A stretch of 64,000 nt of DNA from Rhodanobacter sp. LX-99 (GTDB lineage Bacteria; Pseudomonadota; Gammaproteobacteria; Xanthomonadales; Rhodanobacteraceae). Under the pieces are notes generated by a model, which saw only the letters and a list, made by a program, of their open reading frames with translations, made no database searches and was not told where the DNA came from. Of this stretch, positions 11,239 to 21,851 are shown piece after piece (position 1 is the stretch's first letter; each line of letters opens with the position of its first letter). The DNA lies in assembly GCF_018599185.1 (NCBI RefSeq), contig NZ_JAHFVL010000001.1:1612001-1676000 (forward strand), read 5' to 3'. Made by a program: the position numbers and the translations under genes.

Positions 11239-12245
11239 GCAGCAACAACACCCTCGCCCAATCCCGCATCGCCGTGCTCGGCTACGGCAGCCAGGGCCGC
11301 GCGCACGCGCTGAACCTGCGCGACTCCGGCCTCGACGTCGTGGTCGGCCTGCGCCCGAACGGACCGACCTGGCACAAGGCCAAAGCCGACGGCTTCAAGG
11401 TGGCCGAGCCGGCCGAAGCCGTGAAAGGCGCCGACCTGGTCGCCGTGCTCACCCCCGACATGGTGCAGCCGACGCTGTACAAGGAAGCGATCGAGCCGAA
11501 CATCAAGCCGGGCGCCGCGCTGCTGTTCGCGCACGGCTTCAACGTGCACTTCAGGCAGATCGAACCGCGTGCCGACATCGACGTGATCCTGGTTGCGCCG
11601 AAGGGCCCCGGTGCGCTGGTGCGCAGCGAGTACGAGCGCGGCCGCGGCGTGCCGTGCATCTGGGCGGTGCACCAGGACGTCAGCGGCCAGGCCGAGGCGA
11701 AGACCAGGGGCTACGCCGACGGCATCGGCGGCGGCCGCGCGATGATCATCCGGACCGACTTCAAGGAAGAGACCGAGACCGACCTGTTCGGCGAGCAGGC
11801 GGTGCTGTGCGGCGGCGCCAGCGAGCTGGTGATCAAGGGTTTCGAAACCCTGGTGGAAGCCGGCTACCAGCCGGAAATCGCCTACTACGAGGTGATGCAC
11901 GAGCTGAAGTTGATCGTCGACCTGTTCTACGAGGGCGGCCTGGCCAAGATGCTGCAGTTCGTCTCCGAGACCGCGCAGTACGGCGACTACGTCAGCGGCC
12001 CGCGCATCGTCGACGCCGGCACCAAGGCGCGCATGAAGGAAGTGCTCACCGACATCCAGGACGGCACCTTCGCGCGCAACTGGATCGCCGAGTACCAGGC
12101 CGGCCTGCCGAACTACAAGCGCCTGAAGCAGGCCGATCTCGAGCATCCGATCGAGGTGGTCGGCGCGAAGCTGCGTGCGCGGATGCCGTGGCTGCAGCCG
12201 AACGCGGCGGCGGCCGCCGTCACCCCGTTGAAGAAAGCCGGCTGA
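11235..12245 (+). CDS. ilvC: Ketol-acid reductoisomerase, class I (short form)
   Basis: IlvC isomerises and reduces acetolactate and acetohydroxybutyrate with NADPH. The 336-residue length marks the short class I enzyme, not the 490-residue form of E. coli. The Rossmann loop [14 protein letters not shown] sits at residues 15-28. Metal-binding acidic residues appear in [13 protein letters not shown] and in [23 protein letters not shown] lies seven bases before the ATG. The gene overlaps ilvD at its start. Its stop is followed by a strong intercistronic hairpin before ilvB. Confidence 0.95.
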   Translation: MSSNNTLAQSRIAVLGYGSQGRAHALNLRDSGLDVVVGLRPNGPTWHKAKADGFKVAEPAEAVKGADLVAVLTPDMVQPTLYKEAIEPNIKPGAALLFAHGFNVHFRQIEPRADIDVILVAPKGPGALVRSEYERGRGVPCIWAVHQDVSGQAEAKTRGYADGIGGGRAMIIRTDFKEETETDLFGEQAVLCGGASELVIKGFETLVEAGYQPEIAYYEVMHELKLIVDLFYEGGLAKMLQFVSETAQYGDYVSGPRIVDAGTKARMKEVLTDIQDGTFARNWIAEYQAGLPNYKRLKQADLEHPIEVVGAKLRARMPWLQPNAAAAAVTPLKKAG

Positions 12246-12252
12246 CGCTCCT

Positions 12253-12283
12253 GCTCTCTGCCCTGCGATGCAGGGGAGAGAGC
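12253..12283 (+). repeat. Intercistronic hairpin between ilvC and ilvB
   Basis: GCTCTCT (12253-12259) and CCCTGC (12261-12266) pair with GCAGGG (12270-12275) and AGAGAGC (12277-12283) around a GAT loop, with one mismatch. No T-run follows, so RNA stability or processing is likelier than termination. The arms resemble half of the repeat element at 14181-14303. Confidence 0.55.
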
Positions 12284-12314
12284 ACATCACCGCAACGCGT
12301 GGGGAATCTATCTT

Positions 12315-14171
12315 GTGAATGCGCAACCACTGAAAGCCGAAACCTCAACAGACCGGCATCCGCTTGCCGGCCAGGCGATGAGCGGCGCCGAAGTGATCGT
12401 GCAGGTACTCGCCGACGAAGGGGTCGGCGTGCTGTTCGGCTATTCCGGCGGCGCGATCCTGCCGGTGTACGACGCGGTGTTCCGCCACAACGCCGAGCAC
12501 CCGCGCGCCGACGGCGGCGAAGCGATGCCGCTGGTGGTGCCGGCCAACGAGCAGGGCGCGGGCTTCATGGCCGCGGGCTACGCGCGCGCGTCCGGCAAGG
12601 TCGGCGTGGCCATCGTCACATCCGGCCCCGGCGCCACCAACATGGTGACGCCGGTGCGCGACTCGATGGCCGACTCGATCCCGCTGGTGGCGATCTGCGG
12701 CCAGGTCGGCACCGCGGCGATCGGCAGCGACGCGTTCCAGGAGGCGCCGATCAGCAACATCATGGGCGCCTGCGCCAAGCACGTGTTCCTGGTCACCGAC
12801 GCGAGCCAGTTGGAAGCCACCGTGCGCACCGCGTTCACCCTTGCCCGCAGCGGCCGGCCCGGGCCGGTGGTGGTGGACGTGCCGAAGGACGTGCAGAACG
12901 CCGCGCTGAACTGGCATGGCCGCGGCGAGCTGGCGTTGAGCGGCTACCGCACGCGGCTGCGCGCGGTGGAACAGGCGACGCTGGGCGACGCCGATTGCGA
13001 TGCGCTGTTCACCGCGCTGATGCAGGCCAGGCGGCCGTTGATCTATGCCGGCGGCGGCGTGATCGCCGCGGAGGCATCCGCGGCGTTGCGCGCGTTCGTC
13101 GATGCATTCGGCCTGCCGGTCACGACTACCCTGATGGGTCTGGGCGGCTTCGACAGCACCGACCCGCTGGCGCTGCACCTGCTCGGCATGCACGGCACCG
13201 CGTACGCGAACTACGCGGTGGAGGACTGCGACTTCGTGCTGGCGCTGGGCGCGCGCTTCGACGATCGCGTGGCCGGCGTGCCGGACAAGTTCGCGCCGCG
13301 CGCGAAGTTCATCGCGCAGATCGACATCGACCCGGCCGAGATCGGCAAGGTGAAGGGCGTCGGCTGGCATCACGTCGGCCCGCTGCAACGCGCGCTGGAA
13401 CGGCTCACCGCCTATGGCTGCGCGCACCGCTTCAAGCCGCAGCTCGCCGAGTGGCATGCGCACGTGGCGGAACTGAAGCGCGTGCACGCGATGAACTACG
13501 ACCGCGAAAGCGCGCTGATCCAGCCGTACGCGGTGCTGCAGGCGATCAACCGCCACACCCGGGGCCGCGCGATCGTCAGCACCGGCGTCGGCCAGCACCA
13601 GATGTGGGCGGCGCAGTATTTCGACTTCCGCGCGCCGCGGCACTGGCTCACCTCCGGCTCGATGGGCACGATGGGTTTCGGCCTGCCGGCGGCGATCGGC
13701 GCGCAGTTCGCGCACCGCGACAAGCTGGTGATCGACATCGACGGCGACGCCAGCATCCGCATGAACATCGGCGAGCTGGAAACGGTCACCACCTACGGCC
13801 TGCCGCTGAAGATCGTGGTGCTCAACAACGTCGGCGACGGCATGGTGCGGCAGTGGCAGAAGCTGTACTTCAAGGGCCGCTTCGCCGCGTCCGACAAGAG
13901 CCTGCACAAGAAGGATTTCGTGCGCGCCGCGCAGGCCGACGGATTCGAATGGGCGCGGCGGCTGGAACGCGTGGACGAGCTGGAAGCGACGATTGCCGAC
14001 TTCCTTGCCTTCGACGGCCCGGCCTTCCTCGAAGTGATGATCGACCCGGATGCCGGCGTGTACCCGATGGTCGGGCCTGGCGCCAGCTACGCGCAGATGA
14101 TCACCGGCGATTTCATCGCCTCGCGCGCGGCGCCGGTCGCGCACGAGGACTCGACGTCCCACATGTTCTGA
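12315..14171 (+). CDS. ilvB: Acetolactate synthase large subunit
   Basis: This ThDP enzyme condenses pyruvate with pyruvate or 2-oxobutyrate, the first common step to Val/Leu and Ile. The ThDP glutamate lies in [21 protein letters not shown], and the Mg/ThDP site in [18 protein letters not shown]. Domain order is the usual PYR, central FAD-type and PP domains. The GTG start is chosen because GGGGA stands nine bases upstream; the next in-frame ATG is at 12378 and would trim 21 residues. The 618-residue length is slightly above the family norm. The small subunit gene follows after a repeat-containing spacer. Confidence 0.94.
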   Translation: MNAQPLKAETSTDRHPLAGQAMSGAEVIVQVLADEGVGVLFGYSGGAILPVYDAVFRHNAEHPRADGGEAMPLVVPANEQGAGFMAAGYARASGKVGVAIVTSGPGATNMVTPVRDSMADSIPLVAICGQVGTAAIGSDAFQEAPISNIMGACAKHVFLVTDASQLEATVRTAFTLARSGRPGPVVVDVPKDVQNAALNWHGRGELALSGYRTRLRAVEQATLGDADCDALFTALMQARRPLIYAGGGVIAAEASAALRAFVDAFGLPVTTTLMGLGGFDSTDPLALHLLGMHGTAYANYAVEDCDFVLALGARFDDRVAGVPDKFAPRAKFIAQIDIDPAEIGKVKGVGWHHVGPLQRALERLTAYGCAHRFKPQLAEWHAHVAELKRVHAMNYDRESALIQPYAVLQAINRHTRGRAIVSTGVGQHQMWAAQYFDFRAPRHWLTSGSMGTMGFGLPAAIGAQFAHRDKLVIDIDGDASIRMNIGELETVTTYGLPLKIVVLNNVGDGMVRQWQKLYFKGRFAASDKSLHKKDFVRAAQADGFEWARRLERVDELEATIADFLAFDGPAFLEVMIDPDAGVYPMVGPGASYAQMITGDFIASRAAPVAHEDSTSHMF

Positions 14172-14180
14172 GCGTTTGAC

Positions 14181-14303
14181 CTTCCCTTCTCCCTTTGGGA
14201 GAAGGTGGCCCGAAGGGTCGGGTGAGGGTACGGGCGAGCCTCAGCGCCTCGCTCCGTCCGAACCCTCACCCGCCTGTCGGCACCCTCTCCCGAAGGGAGA
14301 GGG
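14181..14303. repeat. REP-like palindromic element between ilvB and ilvM
   Basis: The spacer holds CCTTCTCCC/GGGAGAAGG (about 14187-14207) and CCCTCTCCC/GGGAGAGGG near 14283-14303. The longer complementary arms GGGTGAGGGT and AACCCTCACCC lie between them. This back-to-back layout with a CGAAGGG core is typical of REP/BIME-type extragenic repeats in this bacterial group. It sits inside an operon, so it may affect mRNA stability. Confidence 0.65.
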
Positions 14304-14325
14304 ACTCATCTCTGGAGCACCCGCC

Positions 14326-14574
14326 ATGAACCACACCTTGTCCATCCTGTTGCAGAACGAAGCCGGCGCGCTGGTGCGCGTGGCCGGGCTGTTCGCCGCG
14401 CGCGGCTACAACATCGACACGCTGACCGTCGCCGCCACGCATGACCCGGCGGTGTCGCGCTTGACCCTGAGCCTGCAATGCGACGACGCCGCACTCGGCC
14501 AGATCCTGCAGCAGACGCGCAAGCTGGTCGACGTGCTGCAGGTGGCACATCCGGCGACGGCTCTCGCTGCATGA
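14326..14574 (+). CDS. ilvM: Acetolactate synthase small (regulatory) subunit, IlvM type
   Basis: The 82-residue protein consists of a single ACT domain ([33 protein letters not shown], positions 1-33, starts the fold). It lacks the C-terminal half of IlvN/IlvH, so it matches the short IlvM class. It binds and activates the large subunit and may set valine sensitivity. GGAG at 14314-14317 precedes the ATG at 14326. The TGA overlaps the ilvA start. Confidence 0.9.
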   Translation: MNHTLSILLQNEAGALVRVAGLFAARGYNIDTLTVAATHDPAVSRLTLSLQCDDAALGQILQQTRKLVDVLQVAHPATALAA

Positions 14575-16136
14575 ATGCCGTTGCGCCGCAGCTCACCGAC
14601 GGCGATGCGGCAGCGAGCGGCGACCTGCTGGCACGGATCCGCGCCGCGCGCGTCTACGAGGTGGCGCATGCATCGGCACTGGAAGCGGCGCCGCTGCTCG
14701 GTGCGCGGCTGGGCCAGAGCGTGCTGCTCAAGCGCGAGGACCAGCAACCGGTGTTCTCGTTCAAGCTGCGCGGCGCGTACAACCGCATGGTGCAACTGGA
14801 TGCAGCGCAACGCGCACGCGGCGTGGTCGCCGCCTCCGCCGGCAACCATGCGCAAGGCGTGGCGCTGGCCGCGGCGAAGCTGGGCATCCGCGCCACCATC
14901 GTGATGCCGGTGACCGCGCCGCAGCTGAAGGTGGACGCGGTGCGCCGCTTCGGCGGCGCGCTGGTGGACGTCGTGCTGGCCGGCGATTCCTACAGCGACG
15001 CGCAGGCCGCGGCTGCGCAGTTGCAGGCCGAGCGTGGCGCGGTGTTCGTGCACCCGTTCGACGACCCGGCGGTGATCGCCGGCCAGGGCACGATCGCGCT
15101 GGAGATCCTGCGCCAGCACCCCGGCCCTCTGCAGGCGTTGTTCGTGCCGGTCGGCGGCGGCGGCCTGCTCGCCGGCGTGGCCGCGTGCATCAAGGCGCTG
15201 CGGCCCGAAGTGAAGGTGATCGGCGTGCAGGCGGCGGATTCGGACGCGATGGCGCGCTCGCTGGAAGCCGGCGAGCGCGTGGTGCTGGACGAGGTCGGCC
15301 TGTTCGCCGACGGCACCGCGGTGAAGCAGGTCGGCGCGCTCACTTTCGCGTTGTGCCGGCAGCACGTGGACGCGATGCTGCGGGTGGACACCGACGCGAT
15401 CTGCGCCGCGATCCGCGACATCTACCGGGACACCCGCAGCGTGCCGGAACCGTCCGGCGCACTGGCGCTGGCCGGACTGAAGCAGTACGTCGCCGCACAC
15501 GGCGCCGGCGACGGCGCGCTGGTCGCGATCGTCTCCGGCGCGAACATGAATTTCGACCGCCTGCGCTTCGTCGCCGAACGCGCCGAGGTCGGCGAGCAGC
15601 GCGAGGCGGTGTTCGCGGTGACCATCCCGGAGGAGCGCGGCAGCTTCCGCCGCTTCTGCTCCGCACTGGGCCGGCACGCCATCACCGAGTTCAACTACCG
15701 CATCGGCGATGCGCGCTCCGCGCACCTCTTCGTGGGCGTGCAGATCGCCAGCCGCGACGAGCGCGAAGCGCTGATCGCCGCGTTCCGCGCACAGCGGTTC
15801 GACGTGCTCGACCTCACCGACGACGAGCTGGCCAAACTGCACCTGCGCCACATGATCGGCGGCCGCTCGCCGCTGGCGCAGGACGAGCTGCTGTACCGCT
15901 TCGAATTTCCCGAACGCCCCGGCGCGCTGACCCGCTTCCTCGGCCAGCTGCATCCGGACTGGAACGTCAGCCTGTTCCATTACCGCAACCATGGCGCCGA
16001 CCACGGCCGCATCCTGGTCGGCATCCAGGTGCCGGCGGCCGAACAGCCGCTGTTCCGGCGCTTCCTCGCCACGCTGGGCTACCCGTGGGTTGACGAGAGC
16101 GCACACCCGGCCTACCGACTGCTGCTGCGCAGCTGA
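14571..16136 (+). CDS. ilvA: Threonine ammonia-lyase (biosynthetic threonine deaminase)
   Basis: IlvA deaminates threonine to 2-oxobutyrate, the entry to isoleucine. The PLP lysine is about K65 in [13 protein letters not shown], followed by [10 protein letters not shown] and a glycine-rich VGGGGLLAG phosphate loop. The 521-residue length includes two C-terminal ACT-like domains (beginning near [14 protein letters not shown] and [15 protein letters not shown]), so isoleucine feedback inhibition is expected. It is the last gene of the operon. The convergent diguanylate cyclase gene ends four bases away, and no terminator is visible between them. Confidence 0.95.
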   Translation: MNAVAPQLTDGDAAASGDLLARIRAARVYEVAHASALEAAPLLGARLGQSVLLKREDQQPVFSFKLRGAYNRMVQLDAAQRARGVVAASAGNHAQGVALAAAKLGIRATIVMPVTAPQLKVDAVRRFGGALVDVVLAGDSYSDAQAAAAQLQAERGAVFVHPFDDPAVIAGQGTIALEILRQHPGPLQALFVPVGGGGLLAGVAACIKALRPEVKVIGVQAADSDAMARSLEAGERVVLDEVGLFADGTAVKQVGALTFALCRQHVDAMLRVDTDAICAAIRDIYRDTRSVPEPSGALALAGLKQYVAAHGAGDGALVAIVSGANMNFDRLRFVAERAEVGEQREAVFAVTIPEERGSFRRFCSALGRHAITEFNYRIGDARSAHLFVGVQIASRDEREALIAAFRAQRFDVLDLTDDELAKLHLRHMIGGRSPLAQDELLYRFEFPERPGALTRFLGQLHPDWNVSLFHYRNHGADHGRILVGIQVPAAEQPLFRRFLATLGYPWVDESAHPAYRLLLRS

Positions 16137-16140
16137 CGGC

Positions 16141-17265
16141 TCAGAACAGGTCGATGCTTCCCGCCGCCATCCCGCGTCCCAGCAGACCGCACGCACTCAG
16201 GTTCTCGTAGCCGTAGGTGCCGTTGCGGCCATGCTGCTTCGCGAAGTAGAGCGCCTTGTCGGCACGGTCCAGCGCACTCGCCGGGTAATCGTGGCGGCCG
16301 ACGCCGGCATAGCCAATGCTGACGGTGACGCTGCCCACCTGCGGAAACACGTGCTCGGCGATGCGCCGGCGAAAACGCTCCAGCGCGGCGTGCACGGTGG
16401 CCTGCCCGGTTGCGCCGAACAGGATCACGAACTCCTCGCCGCCGAAGCGGAACAGCACGTCGCCGCGGCGGAAACAGGCGCGCATCTGCTGGGCCAGCAG
16501 CAGGATCACCTCGTCGCCATAGATATGGCCGTAATTGTCGTTGATGCGCTTGAAGTGGTCGATGTCGAGGATTGCCAGCCACACCTGCGGCGGCTCATCG
16601 GCAGGTCCGCCGGCCAAGGCAGCATTGCGCAGTGCCTGTTCGCGCTGGTGCAACAACCGTTGCAGCTGGCGCTCTAGGCTGCGCCGGTTGTACAGGCCGG
16701 TCAGCTTGTCGCGCTCGCTTTCATGGAGCAGGCCGGTGTAGTTGGCATAGATGCGGGCGAACCCGTCGGCGAGCGGCCGACTGGCGGCTGGCGGCATGTC
16801 GCTGTCCAGCTGCAGCGCACCGATCGCGCGGCCGTCGCGCAGGATCGGCACGACCAGCCGGTACACGCTTTGCACCCTTTCCGTCTGCACTTCCAGCCGG
16901 TGCATGCAGCGATGCAGCAGCTTCAGCGCCGGATCGACCCGATCCGGATCGTCCGCCTGCAGCTGATAGGCGCCCTGCGCGTCCGGCATGCAGCGCACGA
17001 TGCTTTCCACGTACGCGCCGTCGAGCGCCCGCTTGGCCAGGACCACCCGGTGCGCCGAAGTCAGTTCGGCCAGCGAAAGCACCAGGCTGTGGTCGAGCGC
17101 GGCGATGTCGCGGTGGTGGGTGAACGAGGCCACCGAATCGAGCAGGCGCGAATGCACGAACGATTCCGCCACCGCCGGCGTGGACATGGCGGCAGCGCCG
17201 TCGTCGGCAGCGGTCGCATCGCGCGACAGAACGGAGTCCTTTTCGGTGGTTTCGTATCCGGCCAT
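16141..17265 (-). CDS. Diguanylate cyclase with N-terminal GAF-like sensor
   Basis: The C-terminal GGDEF domain has the active-site GGEEF (residues about 275-279) preceded by RRGD, a complete inhibitory I-site, so it should make cyclic di-GMP and be product-inhibited. The N-terminal part (about residues 30-190) has the size and VVPILRDGRAIGALQLDSD signature of a GAF domain; its ligand is unknown. There is no membrane segment, so it is cytoplasmic. The ATG at 17265 is preferred because GGA lies seven bases upstream. A GTG at 17280 would add five residues. The gene converges on ilvA. Confidence 0.88.
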   Translation of the reverse strand: MAGYETTEKDSVLSRDATAADDGAAAMSTPAVAESFVHSRLLDSVASFTHHRDIAALDHSLVLSLAELTSAHRVVLAKRALDGAYVESIVRCMPDAQGAYQLQADDPDRVDPALKLLHRCMHRLEVQTERVQSVYRLVVPILRDGRAIGALQLDSDMPPAASRPLADGFARIYANYTGLLHESERDKLTGLYNRRSLERQLQRLLHQREQALRNAALAGGPADEPPQVWLAILDIDHFKRINDNYGHIYGDEVILLLAQQMRACFRRGDVLFRFGGEEFVILFGATGQATVHAALERFRRRIAEHVFPQVGSVTVSIGYAGVGRHDYPASALDRADKALYFAKQHGRNGTYGYENLSACGLLGRGMAAGSIDLF

Positions 17266-17427
17266 CAACGTTCCAGACACCGGCGGCCCCGGGCTTCGTA
17301 CGGCGCATGCTTGGCGTTACCCCGAATGGTTCGCCCATAGGCCATATCGGCTGCCGGGCGGCGGACTTTAGCCGGCCAGTGATCCACCGCGCGGTTCGAA
17401 GCGGCATGGCGCGCTAGACTTCCGCGT

Positions 17428-18456
17428 ATGGCTCCCCCATCCCGCAAGAAGCACCCGCGGCGCAGCGCCGCGCCTGCGTCCGCCGCCCGGCCACGGCCCG
17501 GCCCGGCGAAAGCCGCCGCCAAACCGGTGCGCCCGGCCGACAGCTCGACCCGCGCCATGCGGGTACTGGACTGGCTGCTGCAGAAACTGCCGACGCGTCA
17601 TCGCGAGAAAGCCCGGGACTACCTGGTGCTGACCCGGATGGATCGCCCGATCGGCGCGTTGCTGCTGCTGTGGCCGACCTGGTGGGCGCTGTGGCTGGCG
17701 GCCGGCGACTTCCCGCCGTGGAAGCTGCTGCTCGTCTTCACCCTCGGCGTGTTCGCGATGCGCGCGGCCGGCTGCGCCATCAACGACTACGCCGACCGCA
17801 AGCTCGATCCGCTGGTGGCGCGCACCGCCGGCCGGCCGATCGCTTCCGGGCGGGTGACGCCGCGCGAGGCGCTGCTCGTGTTCGCCGCGCTGCTGGCGTT
17901 CGCGTTCGTGCTGGTGCTGTTCACCAACAGGCTGACCATCCAGCTGTCGTTCGCCGGCGCCGCGCTGGCGGCGATCTATCCGTTCACCAAGCGCTGGACC
18001 TACCTGCCGCAAGTGGTGCTGGGCGCCGCGTTCGGCTGGTCGATCCCGATGGCGTTCGCGGCGGTGGCCGGCACGGTGCCGCCGGTGGGCTGGCTGCTGT
18101 TCATCGGCAACATCCTGTGGTCGGTGATCTACGACACCGAGTACGCGATGGTCGACCGCGACGACGACCTCAAGGCCGGCGCGAAGTCCACCGCGATCCT
18201 GTTCGGCGACGCCGACGTGCCGATCCTCGGCATGCTGATGGGCACCTTCCTGCTGGCCATGCTGTTCGTCGGCCAGCGCGCCGGGCTCGGCTGGCCGTAC
18301 TGGCTGGCCCTGCTGACCGCCGCCGGCCTGTTCGGCTACCAGCTGTGGCTGATCCGCGACCGCCTCCGCGACGCCTGCCTCGCCGCGTTCCGCCACAACA
18401 ACTGGCTGGGCCTGGCGGTGTGGATCGGCATCGTGCTGGCGCTGGCGCTGCGCTAG
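17428..18456 (+). CDS. ubiA: 4-hydroxybenzoate polyprenyltransferase
   Basis: UbiA is an integral membrane prenyltransferase that attaches the polyprenyl tail to 4-hydroxybenzoate in ubiquinone synthesis. Both aspartate-rich motifs are present: NDYADRKLDP from about residue 119 and DTEYAMVDRDDD from about 236. Multiple hydrophobic segments surround them. The first 43 residues are Ala, Pro, Lys and Arg rich and absent from typical UbiA; an ATG at codon 44 (MRVLDWLLQ) could be the real start. It is divergent from the diguanylate cyclase gene. Confidence 0.93.
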   Translation: MAPPSRKKHPRRSAAPASAARPRPGPAKAAAKPVRPADSSTRAMRVLDWLLQKLPTRHREKARDYLVLTRMDRPIGALLLLWPTWWALWLAAGDFPPWKLLLVFTLGVFAMRAAGCAINDYADRKLDPLVARTAGRPIASGRVTPREALLVFAALLAFAFVLVLFTNRLTIQLSFAGAALAAIYPFTKRWTYLPQVVLGAAFGWSIPMAFAAVAGTVPPVGWLLFIGNILWSVIYDTEYAMVDRDDDLKAGAKSTAILFGDADVPILGMLMGTFLLAMLFVGQRAGLGWPYWLALLTAAGLFGYQLWLIRDRLRDACLAAFRHNNWLGLAVWIGIVLALALR

Positions 18457-18473
18457 CAACGCACCGGGTACCG

Positions 18474-19187
18474 TCACCCGCGCGGCGACGGCGCGCGCGC
18501 CAGCGCCCACACGTCCACCCGCTGCACACCGGCGCGGCGCAGCACGCGGGCGCATTCGGCCAGGGTGGCGCCGGTGGTCATCACGTCGTCGAGGATCGCC
18601 ACGTGCGCGGGCAGCGCAACGCCTTCGCGCACGGCGAACGCACCGTGCACGTTGCGGCGGCGGGCGATCGCGTCGAGTTCGGTCTGCGCCGCGGTGGAGC
18701 GCCGGCGCAGCAGCGCGTCGTGGCACAGCGGCACGCCGGCCGCGCGCGCCAGCGGGCGGGCCAGCTCCAGTGCCTGGTTGTAGCCGCGCCGGCGCAGCCG
18801 GCTGCGATGCAGCGGCACGCTCAGCAGCAGCTGCGGCAACCGGATCGGGCACGGTTCGCGCTGCCACAGCATCGACAGCACGCGGCCGGCGGCGAGGTCG
18901 GCGCCGAACTTGTAGCGCGACTCCAGCCGATCCAGCGGCCAGCCGTAGCGGAATGGCGCCCATGCCGCATCCCACGGCGGCAGGCGGCGCTGGCACTCGC
19001 CGCACAGTGCCGCCGGCGTGGCCAGCGGCAGCGCGCAGCGCGCGCAGCAACTGCGGTTGCGCGGCAGCTCGGCCGCGCAGCTGGCGCACAGGTCGACGCC
19101 GTCGGCGCCGGGCGCACCGCACAGCAGACAGCGCAAGGGCAGCACGAAACGCCGCAGCCGCCGCCATGGAGTGAGCAGTGCGTCCAT
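18474..19187 (-). CDS. comF: ComF family phosphoribosyltransferase-like protein
   Basis: ComF proteins take part in natural transformation and in uptake or processing of DNA. The 237-residue protein has four CxxC pairs at the N terminus (CLLC, CASC, CARC, CGEC), which suggest a zinc-binding region. A type I phosphoribosyltransferase domain follows, with the PRPP loop ILDDVMTTGATL. It lies convergent to ubiA. The downstream bio gene cluster is a common neighbour in related genomes, as far as I recall. dprA, another competence gene, lies elsewhere in this window. Confidence 0.9.
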   Translation of the reverse strand: MDALLTPWRRLRRFVLPLRCLLCGAPGADGVDLCASCAAELPRNRSCCARCALPLATPAALCGECQRRLPPWDAAWAPFRYGWPLDRLESRYKFGADLAAGRVLSMLWQREPCPIRLPQLLLSVPLHRSRLRRRGYNQALELARPLARAAGVPLCHDALLRRRSTAAQTELDAIARRRNVHGAFAVREGVALPAHVAILDDVMTTGATLAECARVLRRAGVQRVDVWALARAPSPRG

Positions 19188-19200
19188 GCGGATGCCCTGC

Positions 19201-19407
19201 TCAGCGGGCCGGCTTGTACAACGCCGCGTCGAGGATCGACCACAAGTGAACCAGCCAACCGAGCCACACGATCCACAACACGGCCGCCAGCACGAACATG
19301 ACGATCGCCTTCAGCAATCGTCCCTGCACCAGCTGGCCCAGCCCGGGGATGAAGAAACTGCAGATCGCCGCGAGCACGTTGCCGGTACTGCCTTGCCCTT
19401 CGCTCAT
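19201..19407 (-). CDS. Small TM2-like membrane protein (68 aa)
   Basis: A short protein with a polar start and the segment FFIPGLGQLVQGR, which resembles the PGLGQ motif of TM2-type membrane proteins. Two hydrophobic helices (LLKAIVMFVLAAVLWIVWL and LVHLWSILDAALY) follow. GGAG is placed nine bases before the ATG. It shares the strand with comF, 13 bases upstream of its start, so the two may be cotranscribed. Function unknown. Confidence 0.75.
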   Translation of the reverse strand: MSEGQGSTGNVLAAICSFFIPGLGQLVQGRLLKAIVMFVLAAVLWIVWLGWLVHLWSILDAALYKPAR

Positions 19408-19503
19408 CCCGCTGCGCTCCCCGATCAGGTGATCCCACTGAGCTGGCGATGGTAGCGGCAGAAATGCATCCGCGTCGCGTCAACCATTCGTGCAAGTATC
19501 GAG

Positions 19504-19532
19504 TTGACACGTTCCGGAGCGGCTTCCACACT
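19504..19532 (+). promoter_or_regulatory. Candidate bioB promoter
   Basis: TTGACA (19504-19509), 17 bases, then CACACT (19527-19532) lies 32 bases before the bioB ATG. The -35 is perfect and the -10 matches at three of six positions. I see no obvious BirA-type operator here. Confidence 0.4.
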
Positions 19533-19563
19533 CTCGCGATTCTCGTCAGGGAGTTGCCGTTCC

Positions 19564-20607
19564 ATGGCCGACATCGCCATCCGCCACGACTGGAGCCGCG
19601 CCGAGGTGGCCGCGCTGTTCGCGCTGCCGTTCAACGAGCTGCTGCATCGCGCGCATACGGTGCACCGCGAGCACCACGACCCGAACGCAGTGCAGGTGTC
19701 GACCCTGCTGTCGATCAAGACCGGCGGCTGTCCCGAGGATTGCGCCTACTGCCCGCAGGCGGCGCGCTACGACACCGGCGTGGCCGCGCAGAAGCTGATG
19801 GACATCGACGCCGTGCTGGAACGCGCCCGCGCCGCCAAGGCCGCCGGCGCCAGCCGTTTCTGCATGGGCGCGGCCTGGCGCGGCCCGAAGGACCGCGACA
19901 TTCCGAAAGTCGCCGCGATCGTGCGCGCGGTGAAGGAGCTGGGCCTGGAAACCTGCGCCACCCTGGGCCTGCTCGGCGACGGCCATGCACAGGCATTGAA
20001 GGACGCCGGCCTCGACTACTACAACCACAACATCGACACCGCGCCGGAGTTCTACGGCGAGATCATCCACACCCGCGAATACCGCAACCGCCTGGAAACC
20101 CTGGAGCAGGTGCGCGACGCCGGCCTGAAGACCTGCTGCGGCGGCATCGTCGGCATGGGCGAGACGCGCGAGCAGCGCGCCGGCCTGCTGCAGGCGCTGG
20201 CCAACCTGCCCGAACACCCGCAATCGGTGCCGATCAACCGGCTGGTGCCGGTGCCCGGCACGCCGCTGGGCGACGCCGAGCCGCTCGACCCGTTCGAATT
20301 CGTGCGCGTGATCGCGGTGGCACGCATCCTGATGCCGTTGTCGATCGTGCGCCTGTCCGCCGGCCGCCAGCAGATGGACGATGCGGTGCAGGCACTGTGC
20401 TTCTTCGCCGGCGCCGGCTCGATCTTCTACGGCGAGAAACTGCTGACCACCGGCAACCCGGACGTGGAGGCGGACCGCGCGCTGTTCCGCCGGCTCGACC
20501 TGCATCCGCTGGAAGTCGTCGAGCAGGCCGGCACGGCGCACGCCGACATCCTCGAAAGCGGCACTGCCGGCTGCGGACAAGGCTGTGGCTGCAGTGCGGC
20601 GGCCTGA
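19564..20607 (+). CDS. bioB: Biotin synthase
   Basis: BioB is a radical-SAM enzyme that inserts sulfur into dethiobiotin. The SAM-cluster cysteines are C56, C60 and C63 in [12 protein letters not shown]. Other family segments are [13 protein letters not shown] and [11 protein letters not shown]. The first in-frame ATG upstream is not needed: the ATG at 19564 has AGGGAG upstream and gives 347 residues, the usual size. The C terminus is cysteine rich ([11 protein letters not shown]), a common BioB ending. It begins a cluster bioB-bioF-trhO-bioH-bioC. bioA and bioD are not in the window. Confidence 0.95.
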   Translation: MADIAIRHDWSRAEVAALFALPFNELLHRAHTVHREHHDPNAVQVSTLLSIKTGGCPEDCAYCPQAARYDTGVAAQKLMDIDAVLERARAAKAAGASRFCMGAAWRGPKDRDIPKVAAIVRAVKELGLETCATLGLLGDGHAQALKDAGLDYYNHNIDTAPEFYGEIIHTREYRNRLETLEQVRDAGLKTCCGGIVGMGETREQRAGLLQALANLPEHPQSVPINRLVPVPGTPLGDAEPLDPFEFVRVIAVARILMPLSIVRLSAGRQQMDDAVQALCFFAGAGSIFYGEKLLTTGNPDVEADRALFRRLDLHPLEVVEQAGTAHADILESGTAGCGQGCGCSAAA

Positions 20608-21823
20608 CCTGCTCGAACGCATGGCCGTCCAGACGGCCGAACGTTCCCGCACCAACCTGTTGCGCCGGCTGCGCACGATCGACCACGCCGACGGCCCGTG
20701 GCTGGAAAGCGGCAGCCAGCGCCTGCTGTCGTTCTGCAGCAACGACTACCTCGGCCTGGCGCAGCACCCGCAGCTGATCGACGCGCTCACCCGCGCGGCG
20801 CGCGAGGAAGGCGTGGGCAGCACGTCGGCGCACCTGATCTGCGGCCACCGCACCGCGCACGCGGAACTGGAAGAGGCGCTGGCCGCCTGGACCGGACGCG
20901 AGCGCGCGCTGCTGTTCTCCACCGGCTACATGGCCAACCTCGGCGTGCTGCAGGCGCTGCTGGCGCGCGGCGCCCCCGGATCGAGTCCGGAGCAGGCGTT
21001 GTGCGTTCAGGACAAGCTCAACCATGCCTGCCTGCTCGATGGCGCCAGGCTCAGCGGCGCCGAACTGAAGCGTTACCCGCACGCCGACGTGGCCGCCGCG
21101 GCGCGCCAGCTGGCGGCGCATCCCACTGCGGCCGCGCTGCTGGCCACTGACGGCGTGTTCAGCATGGACGGCGACGTCGCGCCGCTGCGCGAGCTGGCGC
21201 AGCTGTGCGCACGCGAACGCGCCACCTTCATGGTCGACGACGCGCACGGCCTCGGCGTGTTCGGCGCGCACGGCGCCGGCAGCCTCAGCGCCGCGAACCT
21301 GGGCCAGGACGACGTGCCGCTGCTGATGGCCACGCTGGGCAAGGCGCTCGGCTGCAGCGGCGCCTTCGTCGCCGGCCCGGCCGCGCTGATCGACGGGCTG
21401 GTGCAGTTCGCGCGCCCGTACATCTACACCACCGCGATGCCGCCGGCGCTGGCCGCCGCCGCGCTCGAGGCGGTGCAATTGGCGCAGTCCGAAGGATGGC
21501 GGCGCGAAAAGCTCGCCGCGCTGATCACCCGCTTCCGCCGCGGTGCCGCCGAACTCGGCCTGCCGCTGGCGGCGTCGGCCAGCGCGATCCAGCCGTTGCT
21601 GCTGGGCAGCGCCGACGCCGCGCTGGCCGCAGCGCAGGCACTCGAACGACAAGGCCTGCTGGTGACCGCGATCCGCCCGCCGACCGTGCCCTCCGGCCAG
21701 GCACGGCTGCGCATCACGCTGTCGGCGGCGCACGAGGAAGCCCACGTCGACCGGCTGCTGGGCGCGCTGGAAACACTGCGTCCGACCGCACCGCGCAAGG
21801 CTCCCTCGGGCGACCACGTATAA
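20594..21823 (+). CDS. bioF: 8-amino-7-oxononanoate synthase
   Basis: BioF condenses pimeloyl-ACP with alanine, the first ring-assembly step of biotin. It is a PLP enzyme; the lysine is about K250 in [15 protein letters not shown], with [11 protein letters not shown] near the N terminus. The GTG at 20594 is chosen because it yields an RRPDLLERM start of normal family length (409 residues) with AAGG a short way upstream. A GTG at 20585 and an ATG at 20621 are alternatives. Its 5' end overlaps the last codons of bioB. Confidence 0.92.
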   Translation: MRRPDLLERMAVQTAERSRTNLLRRLRTIDHADGPWLESGSQRLLSFCSNDYLGLAQHPQLIDALTRAAREEGVGSTSAHLICGHRTAHAELEEALAAWTGRERALLFSTGYMANLGVLQALLARGAPGSSPEQALCVQDKLNHACLLDGARLSGAELKRYPHADVAAAARQLAAHPTAAALLATDGVFSMDGDVAPLRELAQLCARERATFMVDDAHGLGVFGAHGAGSLSAANLGQDDVPLLMATLGKALGCSGAFVAGPAALIDGLVQFARPYIYTTAMPPALAAAALEAVQLAQSEGWRREKLAALITRFRRGAAELGLPLAASASAIQPLLLGSADAALAAAQALERQGLLVTAIRPPTVPSGQARLRITLSAAHEEAHVDRLLGALETLRPTAPRKAPSGDHV

Positions 21824-21851
21824 TCGCCGCCTGCTCTGCCGATTCCCCCGC

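Noticed and set aside
19504..19563. BirA operator in front of bioB
   Set aside because: No long palindrome of the TTGTAAACC type is present; only a plausible -35 is seen.
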